A stretch of DNA of 64,000 nucleotides from Aphrophora alni (GCA_963513935.1 OY740769.1:70015712-70079711); one strand, 5' to 3'; counted from the first letter of the stretch, positions 37,901-51,050 are shown. Numbers and translations: made by a program. The notes: generated from the letters alone by a model not told the origin.

Positions 37901-39650
37901 GTCCCCATATTACTTTTATTTTATTTTGTTTTATTAAAATTTTTAATTTGAAAATTAGTTGAAATTAAAAATTTAAAATGATTTGATTACCTGTACCTTT
38001 TATTTTAGGTGATCTTCCGTTGATCCTTTGTTGTCTTTTCTTGATTTTTTAAGTTATCTTCTCCGTTTCTTCAAAAATATGACTGTTTTTCCTAAACGCT
38101 TTATTTTCTCAACGTTTCGAAATTTTAATTTTTATGAAAGTATATTTTGATTTTAATTTTTTTCTTTTAATGGTTACTATCAACAAGAATTTATTTGTCG
38201 GAGTCGGCACTAAACAAGTACACCGTTTAGAATTTAATAACAACAGTGTGTTCAATTCCTTCTGAGATCACTGTGATTTTCTGGCGAATCATCCCAAGAA
38301 ATTCCTACATCATTTAAAATCTTAGCGGTTGCTTATTTTCAAAGACTCAAGTGACGTGATTTCGATCAAAAGTTTAGTACATGATTCGAGCCTTTTTTTT
38401 TCAATCTCTTTTTAAGTTGGACTATGCTGTAGGTTCCCACTACTACCTAATTAAGTACATTTTTGTACTTTTGTTTTATTTTAACTTCTTATTGCTTTTC
38501 TTCAATTTATTTATTTGAAACCACTCCTCATATTTTCTAATTATTGTATTGCCATTTCTAATGTATTCCCAGTGTATTTATTTAATTATCGGTAATAATT
38601 AATTATTATAATTACCTTTACTTTCCAAGAGTTATGTTTTGCTATTCCAAAGTTGAAATCCCGTCCATGCCTCGACTGTCGGACTTCTACCGTTTCCAGG
38701 TTTTAATGTCAAATATAGAAAATTTGACTTTATATTCTACAAAGTGCGATAACTCTTTTTTTTCGACTCGACCGATTTTCTTGACTTTAATTTCATTTTG
38801 TAACTCTTCTTTATGTGTTCCTTTACAAACTTTATTTATTGTCGTTCAATGCACATCTTGAGTAGTGGTACTGTGAATATTTCACTAATTTTTAATCTTT
38901 AACTTTCTCATTTTTATTTTTATTTTAACTTTTTTAAATTGATTCTTCTTGGATTGGCCCAAATATTCCACAACTGTTTTTAGTTTTCTTCTATCTATCT
39001 TCATTCTTGATTTACGTGATTTTCTTTCCCTTCTTATTATTTAAATTTTATTATTAGCTTCCATTTTGTTTTATTTGATTTTGACTCAAATTTTCTATCT
39101 ACCCTTAAGTATTTACTTCTTACTATTATTAGCTCAGTTCATTCTTTACATAATATTTTGTGAATATAAAAAAATATTATACCTATTAACAATTTTTCCT
39201 TAAAAACTATTTATTTCATTTATCGACACATACTTCTCTTTTTATAATTTTGACCTTCCATTTAATTTCGGAGTTATTATCAAAAAACCTTTCAAGAATG
39301 AACTAAAAATGCCATTTTGATTTATTACTGAATGATTTGTGTTAAATATTTTTATGTATATATCACTGTTTCTTTATTTGTAGGATATTTAAAATTTTTG
39401 AAATATTTTATATTTTAGGCAACTGTTGTTTTCATTGAAGATTTTTTGTTCATAAGTTTTAATTACTTAGCTGACAAAATTTCTTTTTATTTATTCTTAT
39501 TAGTTTAATTCCCCTCTATAAAACTGTTTAATAATACATTAAACTTTTTACTAAACAAATTTTATTATCGGTTATTATGGAACTATCAATACTACTGAGG
39601 CAACATCGTGATTTTTCTTGTCTCAACGGGGCACGAGTCTGCCACCTGGC
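37901..39650. other. T-rich, strand-asymmetric stretch
   Basis: Over about 1.7 kb the plus strand is markedly richer in T than A. Its minus strand is correspondingly A-rich, as is common for coding sequence of some LTR-retrotransposon gag genes. Minus-strand reading gives scattered protein-like pieces, for example NDVGISWDDSPENHSDLRRN (about 38,312-38,253) and GNGRSPTVEAWTGFQLWNSK (about 38,700-38,640). Stops are many and I could not assign a family. A 75-codon plus frame (38,634-38,861) is probably a shadow. Confidence 0.35.
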
Positions 39651-39871
39651 ATCTTGTTTCTTTTTTCAAACTTAGCATTGAAATCATACAATGCATAGTA
39701 ATCATTTATTAATATTTATTATAATTTTTCAAAACGTATATTCAGATTTCTATTGCCCATCAGAGAATCAGGTAATTATTCTAGTTTCTGGCTATTTTTC
39801 AATAAATTGTTTCCATATAACAAAAATGACTTTAAATGCTTTGTTTTGTTTGGTAAAGGCTTATCAATTTC

Positions 39872-39874
<3 letters not shown>

Positions 39875-39914
<40 letters not shown>
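39875..39914. repeat. Poly(A) run, A40
   Basis: The longest homopolymer in the window. Position and length would suit the tail of a plus-strand retroposon, but no poly(A) signal or recognisable body lies just upstream and no target-site duplication was identified. Confidence 0.9.
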
Positions 39915-39917
<3 letters not shown>

Positions 39918-41429
39918 CATATATTGATGAAATCGTTTATGATTATGCAGAAAAGACATTAGTCCGTTTCAGTAGGCATTAGGTAAACTATATAATGCTG
40001 TTTGGCGGGAAAGGATCTAATGACATTGATTCTACTATGAAACAACTTACTGTGTATACTACAACTGCCATTTTTATATTTGCTAGCCTTTAATGTTCGG
40101 TAAAAAAATGACTATCTGGCGGCTTTTAGAACGTCATTTTCACAGGTCTCTGTAGATTAAATCACACCTGTGCGAACCTAAACCTGTAGATAACCTGTGC
40201 GAACAATAAAAATATAATTTCATAAATGTAAAAAAAAATAAAATGTAAATTTATTCTCCATTGTGTGAGAGCTCAACGATGTACCAGGCAGAATTCAATA
40301 TATCTCCCAACTAACCCAAAAGTTGGCGATTTTCCAAATCGTAACAAGTGATTGAGTGGGTTATCTATTTTCCTTGCTAGGCCTGGATTTATGTTTCCAC
40401 TTGTTTGTTTTTCGAAGATATAATTTTTGCAATAAGAGTTTATAGCAAATATATTTCGTGATACGAACAAACAGAAGTCTATCCTAATGATTGAAGCAGC
40501 TAGAATTTAATTATGACTTAATTAGAACCTAATTTTATATTTTCAAGAAAAAACCATTCAAACAAGAAGAATGATATAAATAACATTTTGGTTTCCTCGG
40601 TCCGTTTAATGGAAACGATAGGTAACAGAGATTAAATTTATTTTGAAATACTATGCTCCTCATGCTAATTCTGATAAGTAAAATAACATATTATTTTACA
40701 ATATTATATCCAGTTTTAGTTTTTCAAAATCATAATTCCACCATCTGCAGAAACAATAAAACTATATAAAAGCAATTTAAATTTATATAGCTTTTAATAT
40801 TTCAGAAAAAATAAAACAGATCAATATACAGTACTGTTAGTTGTAAAAAGTACAAATAATAATTTATATGCATTCATAATTCTATATTCCCATAAAATCC
40901 CATTCAATTGATTGAATTCCATTACAATGCCTGTTTGTCAGTTTCAGATGTAATAAATATCGGTATAAATTTCATCAGGTTTATAGACTCTAGTTAAACT
41001 TGATCTAAATTAGTTATATTGGATGAATTGCAAACAATTATAATACAAATAACAATAAAACATAAATCTACCATTTAATACATAGATGGTGGATTTGTCT
41101 ACGGGTTTTTCAATATAGTCTAAGTACCCATTAATTTTTTTGAAGTGAATACTTCTTTACGCCAGGTAGGCAAATTTGTTGGTGCTTTTAAATCGATGTA
41201 GTGAAAGGAAAAATCGTCACGAAAATAATAATAACAGTATACGTACAACAACGGTTATGCTGCGTATTTAAATAATCTACTATTTTTATTAAAGTTAAAA
41301 TTCAATTATTAAATATAATTATTATTTTTTGTAATTTTACTTGTTTTATAACGTTTCAAACTCCATACATAGGTCTAGTCATACTAGTAATCAATTCAGA
41401 AATATCGCACAAACTTTATCACATACTTA

Positions 41430-41431
<2 letters not shown>

Positions 41432-41487
<56 letters not shown>
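41432..41487. repeat. (TA)n microsatellite
   Basis: About 56 bases of uninterrupted alternating T and A. Confidence 0.95.
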
Positions 41488-41488
<1 letters not shown>

Positions 41489-42090
41489 CCATTTTCATGA
41501 GCCCAAAAAATGGTTTTCATTGATTTTGACAAAATTTAGCATAACGGCATATTTACTTATATGAAGACCTTGGGATTTTATTCCCTAAGGAATTTAGGCT
41601 CCCTTAAGTTTTAAGTAATCTCACAGACGTAAATAGTCCACCTTTCTTTAGCAGCTGAATACGTTTTTGTAGTATTACCCAAATATCAAAAATAACCTCA
41701 ACTTTTAGATCTTTTAAGTAATTAATTCGAAATTTTTAAATCTGATGTCTTTAAACAAGTAAAAGAAATTTAAACAATCACATATATCACATCCATATCA
41801 CCCAAGGTCACAGTAAATTCAACCAAATACCAGGACGATACCCTTCCACTTCCCCGCTAAATAACATATATTGCCATAACGAGTCATAACGTTATTGCGT
41901 GACTGTCTAGGAGTATTGTTTAGTAATTTTACGTGCTATAATTCTGTGTATGTTTGTTTCATAATGCATCATGTGTGTAGACGTTTTTCTGTTGACAAAT
42001 TATATGGCTCCACTACAGCGCTGTTCTTTCTATTTATACGTTAAGTATATTATTTCCACCAATGTCTGCGAAGGGGATATTAATATGAAT

Positions 42091-42258
42091 GTCAAAGGAC
42101 AAAGAAAGATAATAAATCATCTTTTCTTTGAGAATAAAATATCTTTCATCTTTCACTTATAATTCGTATTCATTAACAATCCACAATACAACATTAATCT
42201 ACCGTAACTGAAATTGTATTGCAGTAATTTGTGTGAAAGCTTTCTTACAGTATTACAT
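42091..42258 (+). repeat. Dispersed repeat, copy 1
   Basis: About 168 bases sharing clear similarity with 45,525-45,699, including gtcaaaggacaaagaaagat, catcttttcttt, tattcattaaca, tccacaatac and taatctacc. Weaker resemblance continues downstream, where ctattattaagaagtacagc and ttttgataa near 42,605 resemble sequence near 45,960. It is probably a fragment of an unnamed interspersed element. Confidence 0.6.
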
Positions 42259-42259
42259 T

Positions 42260-43544
42260 GTATTCCCCCCACGACTCTAAACATTTTGTCTAAACTTCTT
42301 CATCTGTTTCAAGTACCAGCTGATGACTATTAATGTCAAATATTTTCCAGAATTAATTTCACTTTAATTTTTATTGTTGTTCTATTTTTTGTAGATGACA
42401 AACCCAATTTAAATTATGACGTAGGACGATTTTTATAACAAAAAATTGAAATTATCAAAAAAATTTAATTCTAAAATGATCAAAATTTAATAGAGTAGGT
42501 AAAACATAAAAGTAAATAAACTCTTTTTAAAAGGATCTCTTGATTTGATAAAACTAATAACCTTAATAAATCACAAAATCATCAATATTGTTAATGAAAC
42601 TATTATTAAGAAGTACAGCTTTTGATAAAGTTTTTTTTAATTTATGATTGATACTTCTGAATTAAAATTTACAAAATGTATAGTGTGAACAATTTATATT
42701 TCTATTTGGTAAATCTACCACAATTACAATAAAATTTCTTCAGATTTATGTTTTCGATGTTGAAAACTTTATGAACATCATAAGACCTTCGTTACATCTT
42801 GAGGCACATAATTCGCCGTTGTGCTTATTAATTATTGTTGTAACTATAAGATTTATTCAGCTTTCATGAGACACCAGCAGGACAAACCTTATTGAGCTGT
42901 ATTGGTAGCAATACACAGCCTATCAGTGTAGATTGGAGTATCTGAAGTTAGATAGAGTCTTGGATTCAGAGTTACAATCGAATTCCAAATGAATCGATAT
43001 CTCAAATTGAGATCTCGTATCAAAATCAACATTTACTCTAACTCTCTTTTGCATATGTTGTGTTTCATATATAAGTTTAGATAAGCGACCATAAAATTAC
43101 ATGTCAAATTTGTAATAAGTCTGAATAAAGATTTTTTTTTTTAGATTTATCGAAAGTAAAAATTTTATTTTCGTTCCGTACAACCTTGAAATAGGGCGTG
43201 GTCCATTCACACAGAACGAAAGTTCTAAGTTCCAAGTCGTTCCTATCACCTGATCTTGATAAAACAACTTAAAACTGTCGAGTCAGTCAGTATCAAAGTA
43301 ACTGTTTATGAGTTAACTCGTGGCAAATGAAGGGATCAACAGTCATATGTATTTATGAAAATGGTCTATATGTGACTATGGGCTAATATGAAGAAAACGC
43401 AATTTAAAAAGTTACGCTTCATATTTTATACTTTGTTTAATAAGTAAATGTAAATAATATCATGAGAGGTAAACAGTTCTTCTGCAGTTATGATAAAAGT
43501 AGACAGACACTAAGAATATATTAAATTAAAATATTTTTAACATG
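42260..43544. other. Gene-poor AT-rich stretch
   Basis: No gene or element recognised beyond the decayed downstream part of the dispersed repeat (to about 42,650). A slightly GC-richer patch at 43,170-43,390 is unassigned. Confidence 0.45.
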
Positions 43545-44660
43545 GAGTTAAATTTCTCATAGCACGGTTTTTTATCGTTTAATTAGTGTTTTATTGTGGC
43601 CATATCACAGTTGGAGGTTGGGGGCATATTATAAATGTATACTCCAGAACACTTCTGATGCAGGAGTAATACAAAATCAGGAAGGCTTGTGAACTTTAAT
43701 ATTCTTTTATTGCCTCTTGATGAGAACTTGCACTTAAGAGGGTTTCTAACAAACGTTATCCATATGGGGAGAAGGTAAGTTTTATATCAATAACACACTA
43801 AAATCGTGGACTGTCTCAGACTTCCTCAAAGTGGAGTTACCAAGGATGTTGTAAAATGGAATACAGATTTTTTTTTTTTTTTTTAATGAATGTAATGACC
43901 TCACACATGCTTATATTTATATCGTTCCATTGGTTCAACACCATTCACAGCCTGTTCGGATCTATCTGCATCTTGAGGAAGTCATTTTTTAAATGACACT
44001 TACATATTGTTCTATGTCATCTGCTAGTAGTAAACACAAAGAATGCGGGAAAAATATGTTAAATCATTTATGTAGAATAATAATAACCCGAATTCTAAGT
44101 GAGAGTATTTTGGAATTCCTGATATAATATATATTTTAGATGAAAGCCCATGTTTCCTCTTAACTTGTTTCACTCGATCAGTCAAATATGACTTAAATCA
44201 CATGAGAAGAGGGGTGAAAATTCAAAACTCTTCTAGTTTTCTAAATAGAATAAGGTGTGACATACGGTCAAATGCTTTCCTAAAGTCACTATATATTGAC
44301 ATCTACTTACATACTGTATTCGTGGCTGCTATTGATGTATGTCAGCAATGTAGCTAGATTAGTAGTAGTCGACGGTCTAATCAGAAACCCATGCTGCTCT
44401 TCGGAAGAAAACAAATCTAATGTTTAAAGGTGCTACTCTAACACTAGGAATTCAAATATTTTACCTGGGGAATTTCAAATTTATTACTTGATTTTTGTTC
44501 CTTCCCTGCTTTAGGTTAGGGATTTTGTATCCAGATTTTCTGGCAGAATAGAATACTCCAGAGCTCAAAGAGAGGTTACACAATATATTCAAGGAAAAGA
44601 ATAGTGATTCCTTACACTTATTAAAAACATAAGGCTGGATTTCAATGATGTCCTGAGCTA
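43545..44660 (-). pseudogene. Non-LTR retrotransposon reverse transcriptase (Jockey superfamily-like)
   Basis: The minus strand carries an RT domain in pieces. From high to low coordinate there is a thumb-to-palm approach with SSEEQHGFLIRPSTTTNLAT (about 44,410-44,340). Next is a frame-shifted match to the DF.KAFD block with SHLILFRKLE (about 44,290-44,230), then ISGIPQ-like sequence near 44,125, and LLLADDIEQYV with the catalytic ADD intact (about 44,035-44,005). After that come the CEVITF region (about 43,905), then VIDIKLTFSP, IKEY, SSQAFLILYYSCIRSVLEYT (about 43,800-43,630). The domain order is as in Jockey/CR1-type elements. Endonuclease, ORF1 and 3' tail are not seen. An A17 tract on the coding strand (T17, 43,868-43,884) sits where related proteins have a Lys-rich turn. 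Multiple stops and frameshifts show it is dead. Confidence 0.75.
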
Positions 44661-44683
44661 TAATTACTTTTCAGTAGTAACAG

Positions 44684-44711
44684 TTTTTTTTTTTTTTTTT
44701 TTTTTTTTTTT
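44684..44711. repeat. Poly(T) run, T28
   Basis: Uninterrupted T run just upstream (in minus-strand terms) of the RT remnant. On the minus strand it would be a poly(A) run at the element's 5' side, so it is not this element's own tail. It might be the tail of another minus-strand insertion to its right. Confidence 0.9.
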
Positions 44712-45524
44712 CACAACGCTTTCATTTACGATCATAAGAAAATAACAATCATATAATGAGTTATGAAACTCCACAGTCACTGAATAGCAATAAATATATT
44801 CGAAATTTTTGGCGATATCTACTTTAATAAATCCAAAGTGTGTTTCGAAAAAGGTCTTGATACTTGTAACAAAATTCAGAAGAATGAATTTAATTCAATG
44901 CAACTATAGATGAACGATATGGCAGTACCTACTTTACCTTAAACTTTGAGCACAAGGTTAGTAAAACTAGGCGTAATATAATTTGTAAGTTATGTCTTTG
45001 CTTCAAATATACATTTAATAAAAAAACGTAGATAATATTAAAATGTGGCAATATAGAATGAACAAAATAAGATTTTTTACATTATGTGGACCGGATCGCC
45101 TTTTTGTAATAATTCCATGTGGGGAATTTGATTATTTTGATACCTCGGTATAAAATCTCATTTACAATGAAATACGTGGACGGTTTTTAAATCCCCCAAA
45201 AGTTTTTCACAAAACAGGGTCCACTTTTTGTTAGTCATTAAGTTGTTAAAATTACCCTTTTGCTAATATGAAAAGTATTCATAAAGAATAAAAATTATCC
45301 TGGAGTTTAAAACTATTTCCTTTTTTTTCCCCGACCTTGTTGTTTTCGGCCAACATTCTTCCAATAAGTGAGCAGAAAAACTCCGTTGGTTTATAAGTAA
45401 CTTTTTATACTAAAAATAATGCCATACAGAATTCAAGAATATAAATTATCCTTGCGAAAAGTCTATTATTAATTTGTTAATTATATTAATTACAAAGACG
45501 TCTGTGACGCCATTTTTATATATT
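44712..45524. other. Gene-poor AT-rich stretch
   Basis: No recognised gene or element. If the minus-strand LINE once extended 5' through here, its ORF1 and endonuclease regions are not readable. Confidence 0.45.
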
Positions 45525-45699
45525 GTCAAAAGACAAAGAAAGATAACTTGTCATCTTTTCTTTCAGAAGAAAAAATATTTCAAGTTACCTTTATTGTTGT
45601 ATTCATTAACAGTCCACAATACGACAATAATCTACCATGACTGAAAGTGTATTGGGAATTGTGGTAATTTGTCTAAAACCTTTCTTCCGGTATTCTTCC
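45525..45699 (+). repeat. Dispersed repeat, copy 2
   Basis: Direct-orientation partner of 42,091-42,258, about 3.4 kb away and flanking the LINE remnant on the other side. Shared blocks are in the same order with small indels; identity looks to be about 70-80% by eye. Resemblance fades but may continue to about 46,010. Confidence 0.6.
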
Positions 45700-48600
45700 A
45701 TCCCTCTTAGAACCTTTACATAATGTATGTTAAGTTATTCACATTTATTTAAACGCAATTTTTTTATTTGTTTTATTGTTGTTTGTGCCATAAAAAAATA
45801 GATGATTCTTGCAATTTTAATATAGCTAAAATGTGAATATTTAATTAAATAAATAAAACAATAAAATAACCTTAACACCAGAAAAGTCTATTGTTAATTT
45901 TTTAAAGTTCATAGCCTTGATTCGTTACACGCAAAAATTGTTAAAACATTAAAGACTGTATTAAGAATTACGACTTTTGATAATATTTCAAATAAATTTG
46001 TGACCAATATTCCTCGAGCCAAATGTGTCGTGTGTGTCAATCGGGTTTGAAGTCATTCGTTTTGGGATAATGGAAGTATACGGATACGTTTATAAACAGA
46101 TAGCAGTCTTAAACCTCGTTATAATTATGTAAAATTTGATTTCGGAATTGTTTATAATCGTAATACTTTCATTATTTCACGAAGTTCCCCTTTCAAAGAT
46201 ATTATATTATTAATTGTATATTTTATCAATCGTTACATAAAAATAAAGAAAAACCCAACACATAGTAATATGATCATTGTGAAGGAACATTCGGAATGGG
46301 AGATCAATATGTATTTCGTTTTGTTAAATTTACCTCAGCAAGGTTTGTTATCGTGTAGCTATTGTTCTGTTCAGTACATCAAAATGCCATTAAATATGCA
46401 ATTCTAAGCATGAGCGACAATCCATTTGTGTTTTCGGTTTTCATTTGTGTGGTTGTTAAATAACTATGTTGACAGCTCTAGGCTGTTTTCCATTTTGTTA
46501 GCTTTTACGGTTCTATAAGCCTTTTTGTATAAAATGTATTCACGAATCGACTAAAACAAAAACATTGTAACCCATTATTTGTTAGATATCCTGGCTATTT
46601 AAACGCGTTATGTTTTGTACGTCACTTTAATAAACTGTTTTGAAACTTATTGCCTTGTAACCACAAGTGGCAAATAATTTATTACTTTTATGTCCACCAT
46701 AAAGAAAACGATAAAGTTAAAGAACTATAAAACTAATTTTCATATCTAGAAAATGACAACAACATAAAAATTATTTCGGTTTGTTTAAAAAACGTTTATC
46801 ACAAGTGCAAAAAAGTGCAAAAAATTATTATTAAAAAAGTGGTTTACCAACTTGAATTAGCTTTAATATATGAACAGTTAAATTTAACTGTTTAGTATTT
46901 ATAATGATGTCTACAGAATATGTAATCTACACAATATGTAATCTACAAAATATTACAAAAGGAAAAGGTTTGTTTGTAGAAGGTAACCTCTGAATTTATT
47001 CAACGTATTTAGAATCATCTGTCGCCGCTGAAGAAGCTATTAATGAATTCGTATTATCTTTAGCTAATAATTCCTATCATTCCATCAGGAAGTTCTCGCG
47101 TGCTGTGAGAAGAATATAAGAGGATTACAATGTCACGGAGTCACAAAATATATATAACGGCGCCATAAAGACGCTGTATGGAAGTCAATACAAGAATTGT
47201 GAAGAGCTCTTCCTTTTCATGTTTACAAAAACTTACAACGTATTTGCAACAGTGTTTCCGTTATCCAGTTCTTCTGTTTTTTTTATTTTGTTTAAATATC
47301 TTAAATAATGTTTAAATATTTACAGTTTGAATTTAGTAGCTTATTAGAGTTAAAAGTAGAGAGGTAATTTAAAATTAAACCATTATGATACTAGCTGGAT
47401 TAATTTTTTATTTGATGATAGAATATGGTCTTAACTTTAAATCTAGGTTTTCTTGAAAATTCAACGTTTCAAAATATGCTCTAAATAAAAATATAAATAA
47501 AAGTAATAAAGTATAAATAAAATATTGTAAAATTTCATTTTTTACCAATATAAAAATAACATATTTAGGAACAAAAAAAAGAATTTGAAGTGGTGAGAAT
47601 CAGTCCGCCATTTAATTAAATTAAGGAAATATTTTCTTGATATTATTTTTAAATTTTAAGATCGTTTAATATAATATCTAACTCTTATGGCTTCCAAAAT
47701 TTAAATTGTGGTCATGAATTTTTATACAGCTAGTAGGTCTATAAGTAATAGTTTTGTGCTAAAATTAATTGCATTAAGGCTACAATAAAATAAAATCATC
47801 CCTGGAGTAAGACAAGATTCATTCAGAATTTATACGTCGGATGGAATATTTTAAGACGTTAACATCACCCGTTTATTATCTACCCTGGTTGTTGGTAGAA
47901 TTGTTAACTTAACGACAAATATTACGACCTCCTTACCCTATATTAATCCCATGGGTATTAACTTCATTCCATTTAATATTGCAAAGTTATATAGTCCTTC
48001 ATGAAAATTGTGCATTGTTTCCTTAACTAACGGTAAAGTCTGTAAATCTGTTAAACAGCTGTGAATACCGGCTACATGTTTAGGTACACCAAAGATTTTA
48101 AAAATTGCATAATATATTGAAGAATGTTTTAGCAAAACAGAAAGTATAACCGTACTTTTTTTTTATTTTTACACGTGTTCGAGAGATAGGTAAAAATAAT
48201 TTTAATTGAATTATTGGGTTTTACCTATCTGATGTCCACACAACTTGTTTCACCCCAAACAGTTGGACCGATTTTAATAAAATGAGGTTGTAAGAAATAT
48301 TTTGAGATATCGTGTTTTGTTTTACATTGTTTTGATAATAACAAATTCTGAATTTCCCCAGACAAAAAACTCAAAAAAAAACTGCAATGCCTATGTTTAT
48401 CAAGCGTTCCCAAATAAAATTAGTTCCTGTTTTGATTCCACATTAGTTGACAAAAATAACATTTGTAAAACAAAAAATTTTAAGGAAAAAATGTAATAGT
48501 TGTATTCAGTTACATGTGTACGACTGACGAAGTTCATGAACTCTTTATTTAGAATAACGTAATAATTTCAAATTTTTGACGAATTGTGGAATGGATATAA

Positions 48601-49180
48601 ATTTTCAAACAATATATAGCAATTTTTTTGTCAATTACTGCAGCTGCATAAAGAAAAAGAAAATTTTAATAAATGACAAAAAATCAACGACTGTTTAAAT
48701 TATTTTCTATGGTTTAAATTATTATCTGCGTAAGTATTTTATTCATCTTATAAACGTCTGTTCTGATAGACTTAAATAAGTAAAATACATTTCAAAATTT
48801 ATTTTGCCTGGTACTTGTTATCATACATTATTTCAAGAAAGGTTGCCCAGATTAAGCAAAAAGTCATGGTATGTCGTGGCTAACGATTTAATCATTAAAA
48901 TTAAATTAAAAACTCGTACTATATTGGGAGCTGGAATCAAAGCGAGAGTGAAGAGTGATTGCCAGTAGTTAAGGATGTTTGAAAGTGACTTAGTGTTAAA
49001 CATTAATCACAAGTGGGGATACATTCCACAAAAATATTAGATTTGGTCAAAATTAATTTTAACATTAATAGGTTATAAGGTGAAAATAATTTGTATTAAT
49101 AGTTTGTTTTCATGTTATTCACTATATTTATGTTCAAATTAAGCATGGCTTAGTATGCACCCAAAAGCCGGATGCCACAA

Positions 49181-49218
<38 letters not shown>

Positions 49219-50569
49219 AAAAATGAAAAAAATTATTACATGTTGATATACATATTTTTACCAAACTTTAAATTAATATTACAATTTCATTTTAAGTTAT
49301 GTTTTATTGGATTTGTACAGTGCTGTGTTAATTTTCATACTAATAAATACTTGTCCCAAACAAAAGTAACAAAACTGTATATTATTATTTCCTGCTTATA
49401 TAAATTTCATTATTTATAAATTACCATAAATACATATATATTTCAAACGTATCAGTATGATACACTTAACAAGGTTTGAATTTCACTGAGATGGAATTTC
49501 ACTGGGCTTATATTTAGTTGAACTCCACATAATCGAAAATAAATTAAACTAGGTGAATATATTTTTAATTAATAGATACTGGTTTTAATTTTATAACACT
49601 GAATTTGATGAAACTCGCAATAATCTATTCTACATCGGTTTTACGTAAATATTAGGAAATACATGGACTCTCAGGTAAATTTAAATGGACAATCATTTAC
49701 ATTTATGAACGTCTGCATATCAAAGGTGATATATCACAACATTTACAAAAATCTAAAAAAAAATATCAGAATATTTTTATTAAGATGTCCACGTTCCAAA
49801 CTTAAACACTAATCCATCAATACGTCGCTTCTACGATTTAAGCTCTTAATTACTTGTTGTTATTTACTGGTTTATGTCTTTAAACTGATCAACGAACATA
49901 ATATCTTAATATCTGAAAAGTATTACCGGTTCTTCAGTTTTATAAAGTAGAATCTAAGGTTTTGGTTTTATTTAGCCATTTTAGTGAATTGAGTTAATTA
50001 TCCTGAAAAAGGGTTCTCAGTTTCTAGTGTAAGTCTAAAAATATCAAGCCATATGTTAACTAGCTTTCAGTTACTATTGCGACTAAATTTGATAGTTAAT
50101 ATTAATCTTAATTTTTTTTTAAATTATAAAACTACTTTAAATTTAGCGTTGCTTTATAAAGAAGCATTAAAGGAAATTCCTGCAGAACATTGAAAGTCTT
50201 TAATGTTCCCGTTAAAAAAGGGAAAGTATTTATAACCTATATTTGATTATAACACGACATTAAAGATCTAAAACAAGGCTCGGATATACCGTTTAATATT
50301 GAGAAAAATAAATTTATTGCACATGAAGCACTGTGCGCCATAAAAAGTTGATAGTGACATAGTATAGGCTATTACAGTATAACACAAAAACCCAAATAAT
50401 AACATACGTTATTAGACTTCAGACTAAGGAGGTTGGTAGTTTTGATTAGAATAAAGCATTTTGGGGTGATCTGACACAAATAAGGAACTGGATGTGAGTT
50501 CTTTGATCTAATATCTAATTGTTACCCAACTTCAAAGACCATTATGATAAATTACACATTCATATCTCA
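45700..50569. other. Gene-poor AT-rich stretch
   Basis: No recognised gene. A modestly GC-richer patch at 46,990-47,220 has no assignable translation. At 48,230-48,300 the phrase gttggaccgattttaataaa is of a type common in insect non-autonomous DNA elements, but no termini were found. It contains a T29 run at 49,183-49,211. Frames of 62-65 codons at 47,938-48,496 are unassigned. Confidence 0.45.
49183..49211. repeat. Poly(T) run, T29
   Basis: Uninterrupted run of 29 T after gatgccacaaca. It would be a poly(A) tail for a minus-strand insertion lying to the right, but no element body is recognised there. Confidence 0.9.
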
Positions 50570-51050
50570 TGAACCATTTATACGTCAATTACTCTTGAAT
50601 TCGTTGTAAAATGGAAAACGATAAAAAGTGTATACGTAGTTTTTCCCTTGAGATTTTATTTGAAAACTTGGCAAATCAGCAGATAATACTATGGTACTAG
50701 AATACTTGTAACACCCCCTTAGTGACGTCATATAATAAATTTTAACAACGTCAGAAAACCTCTTCAAATTTTCCATTTTCGTCTATCCGTCACGGAACTC
50801 GATAAAATTGTGAGACACTCTCGATTTATTTTAGCAGCATTTGATTTATATTTCAATTCCTACTTCCTGCATGCTATATACTGTCATGGCGCCGTGATAC
50901 AGTGCCTCCTACCAATTTTCAATTTTAGTCCGTACGTCAAGGAGTTGAGTAAAGTTGTGGAACGTTTGGTTTTAATTAACAGCGTTTAATCTTTACTTTT
51001 ATTTCCCGCTTACTGCAATGAATACACCTCTTTATATATGACTGTTGATA
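50570..51050 (+). mobile_element. Remnant related to the leader repeats of the 28-kb gypsy element
   Basis: Two successive imperfect units of about 140-150 bases are visible. Each begins near a TCCGT/ACGTCA-type motif (ttttcgtctatccgtcacgg at 50,776-50,795 and tttagtccgtacgtcaagg at 50,924-50,943). Each then runs through gataaaattgtg or gtaaagttgtgg and a tttagcagcat or taacagcg block into tacttcctgcatgctatata or gcttactgcaatgaatac. The block with atactgtcatggcgccgtg (50,879-50,897) closely resembles acactgtcatagcag at 28,728-28,742. It therefore looks like leader sequence of the same family without gag or pol. Confidence 0.5.

Larger units (their letters stand above)
39651..42090. other. Gene-poor AT-rich stretch
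   Basis: No recognised gene. It contains an A40 run (39,875-39,914) and a long (TA)n tract (41,432-41,487). A direct repeat of acctgtgcgaac occurs at about 40,168 and 40,192. The frame at 40,470-40,273 (-) is unassigned. Confidence 0.5.

Noticed and set aside
39875..39914. A40 run as proof of a processed pseudogene
   Set aside because: No recognisable transcript body, no poly(A) signal at the right distance and no target-site duplication were found.
41341..41523. 60-codon plus frame with a Tyr-Ile repeat
   Set aside because: The repeat is simply the translation of the (TA)n microsatellite at 41,432-41,487.
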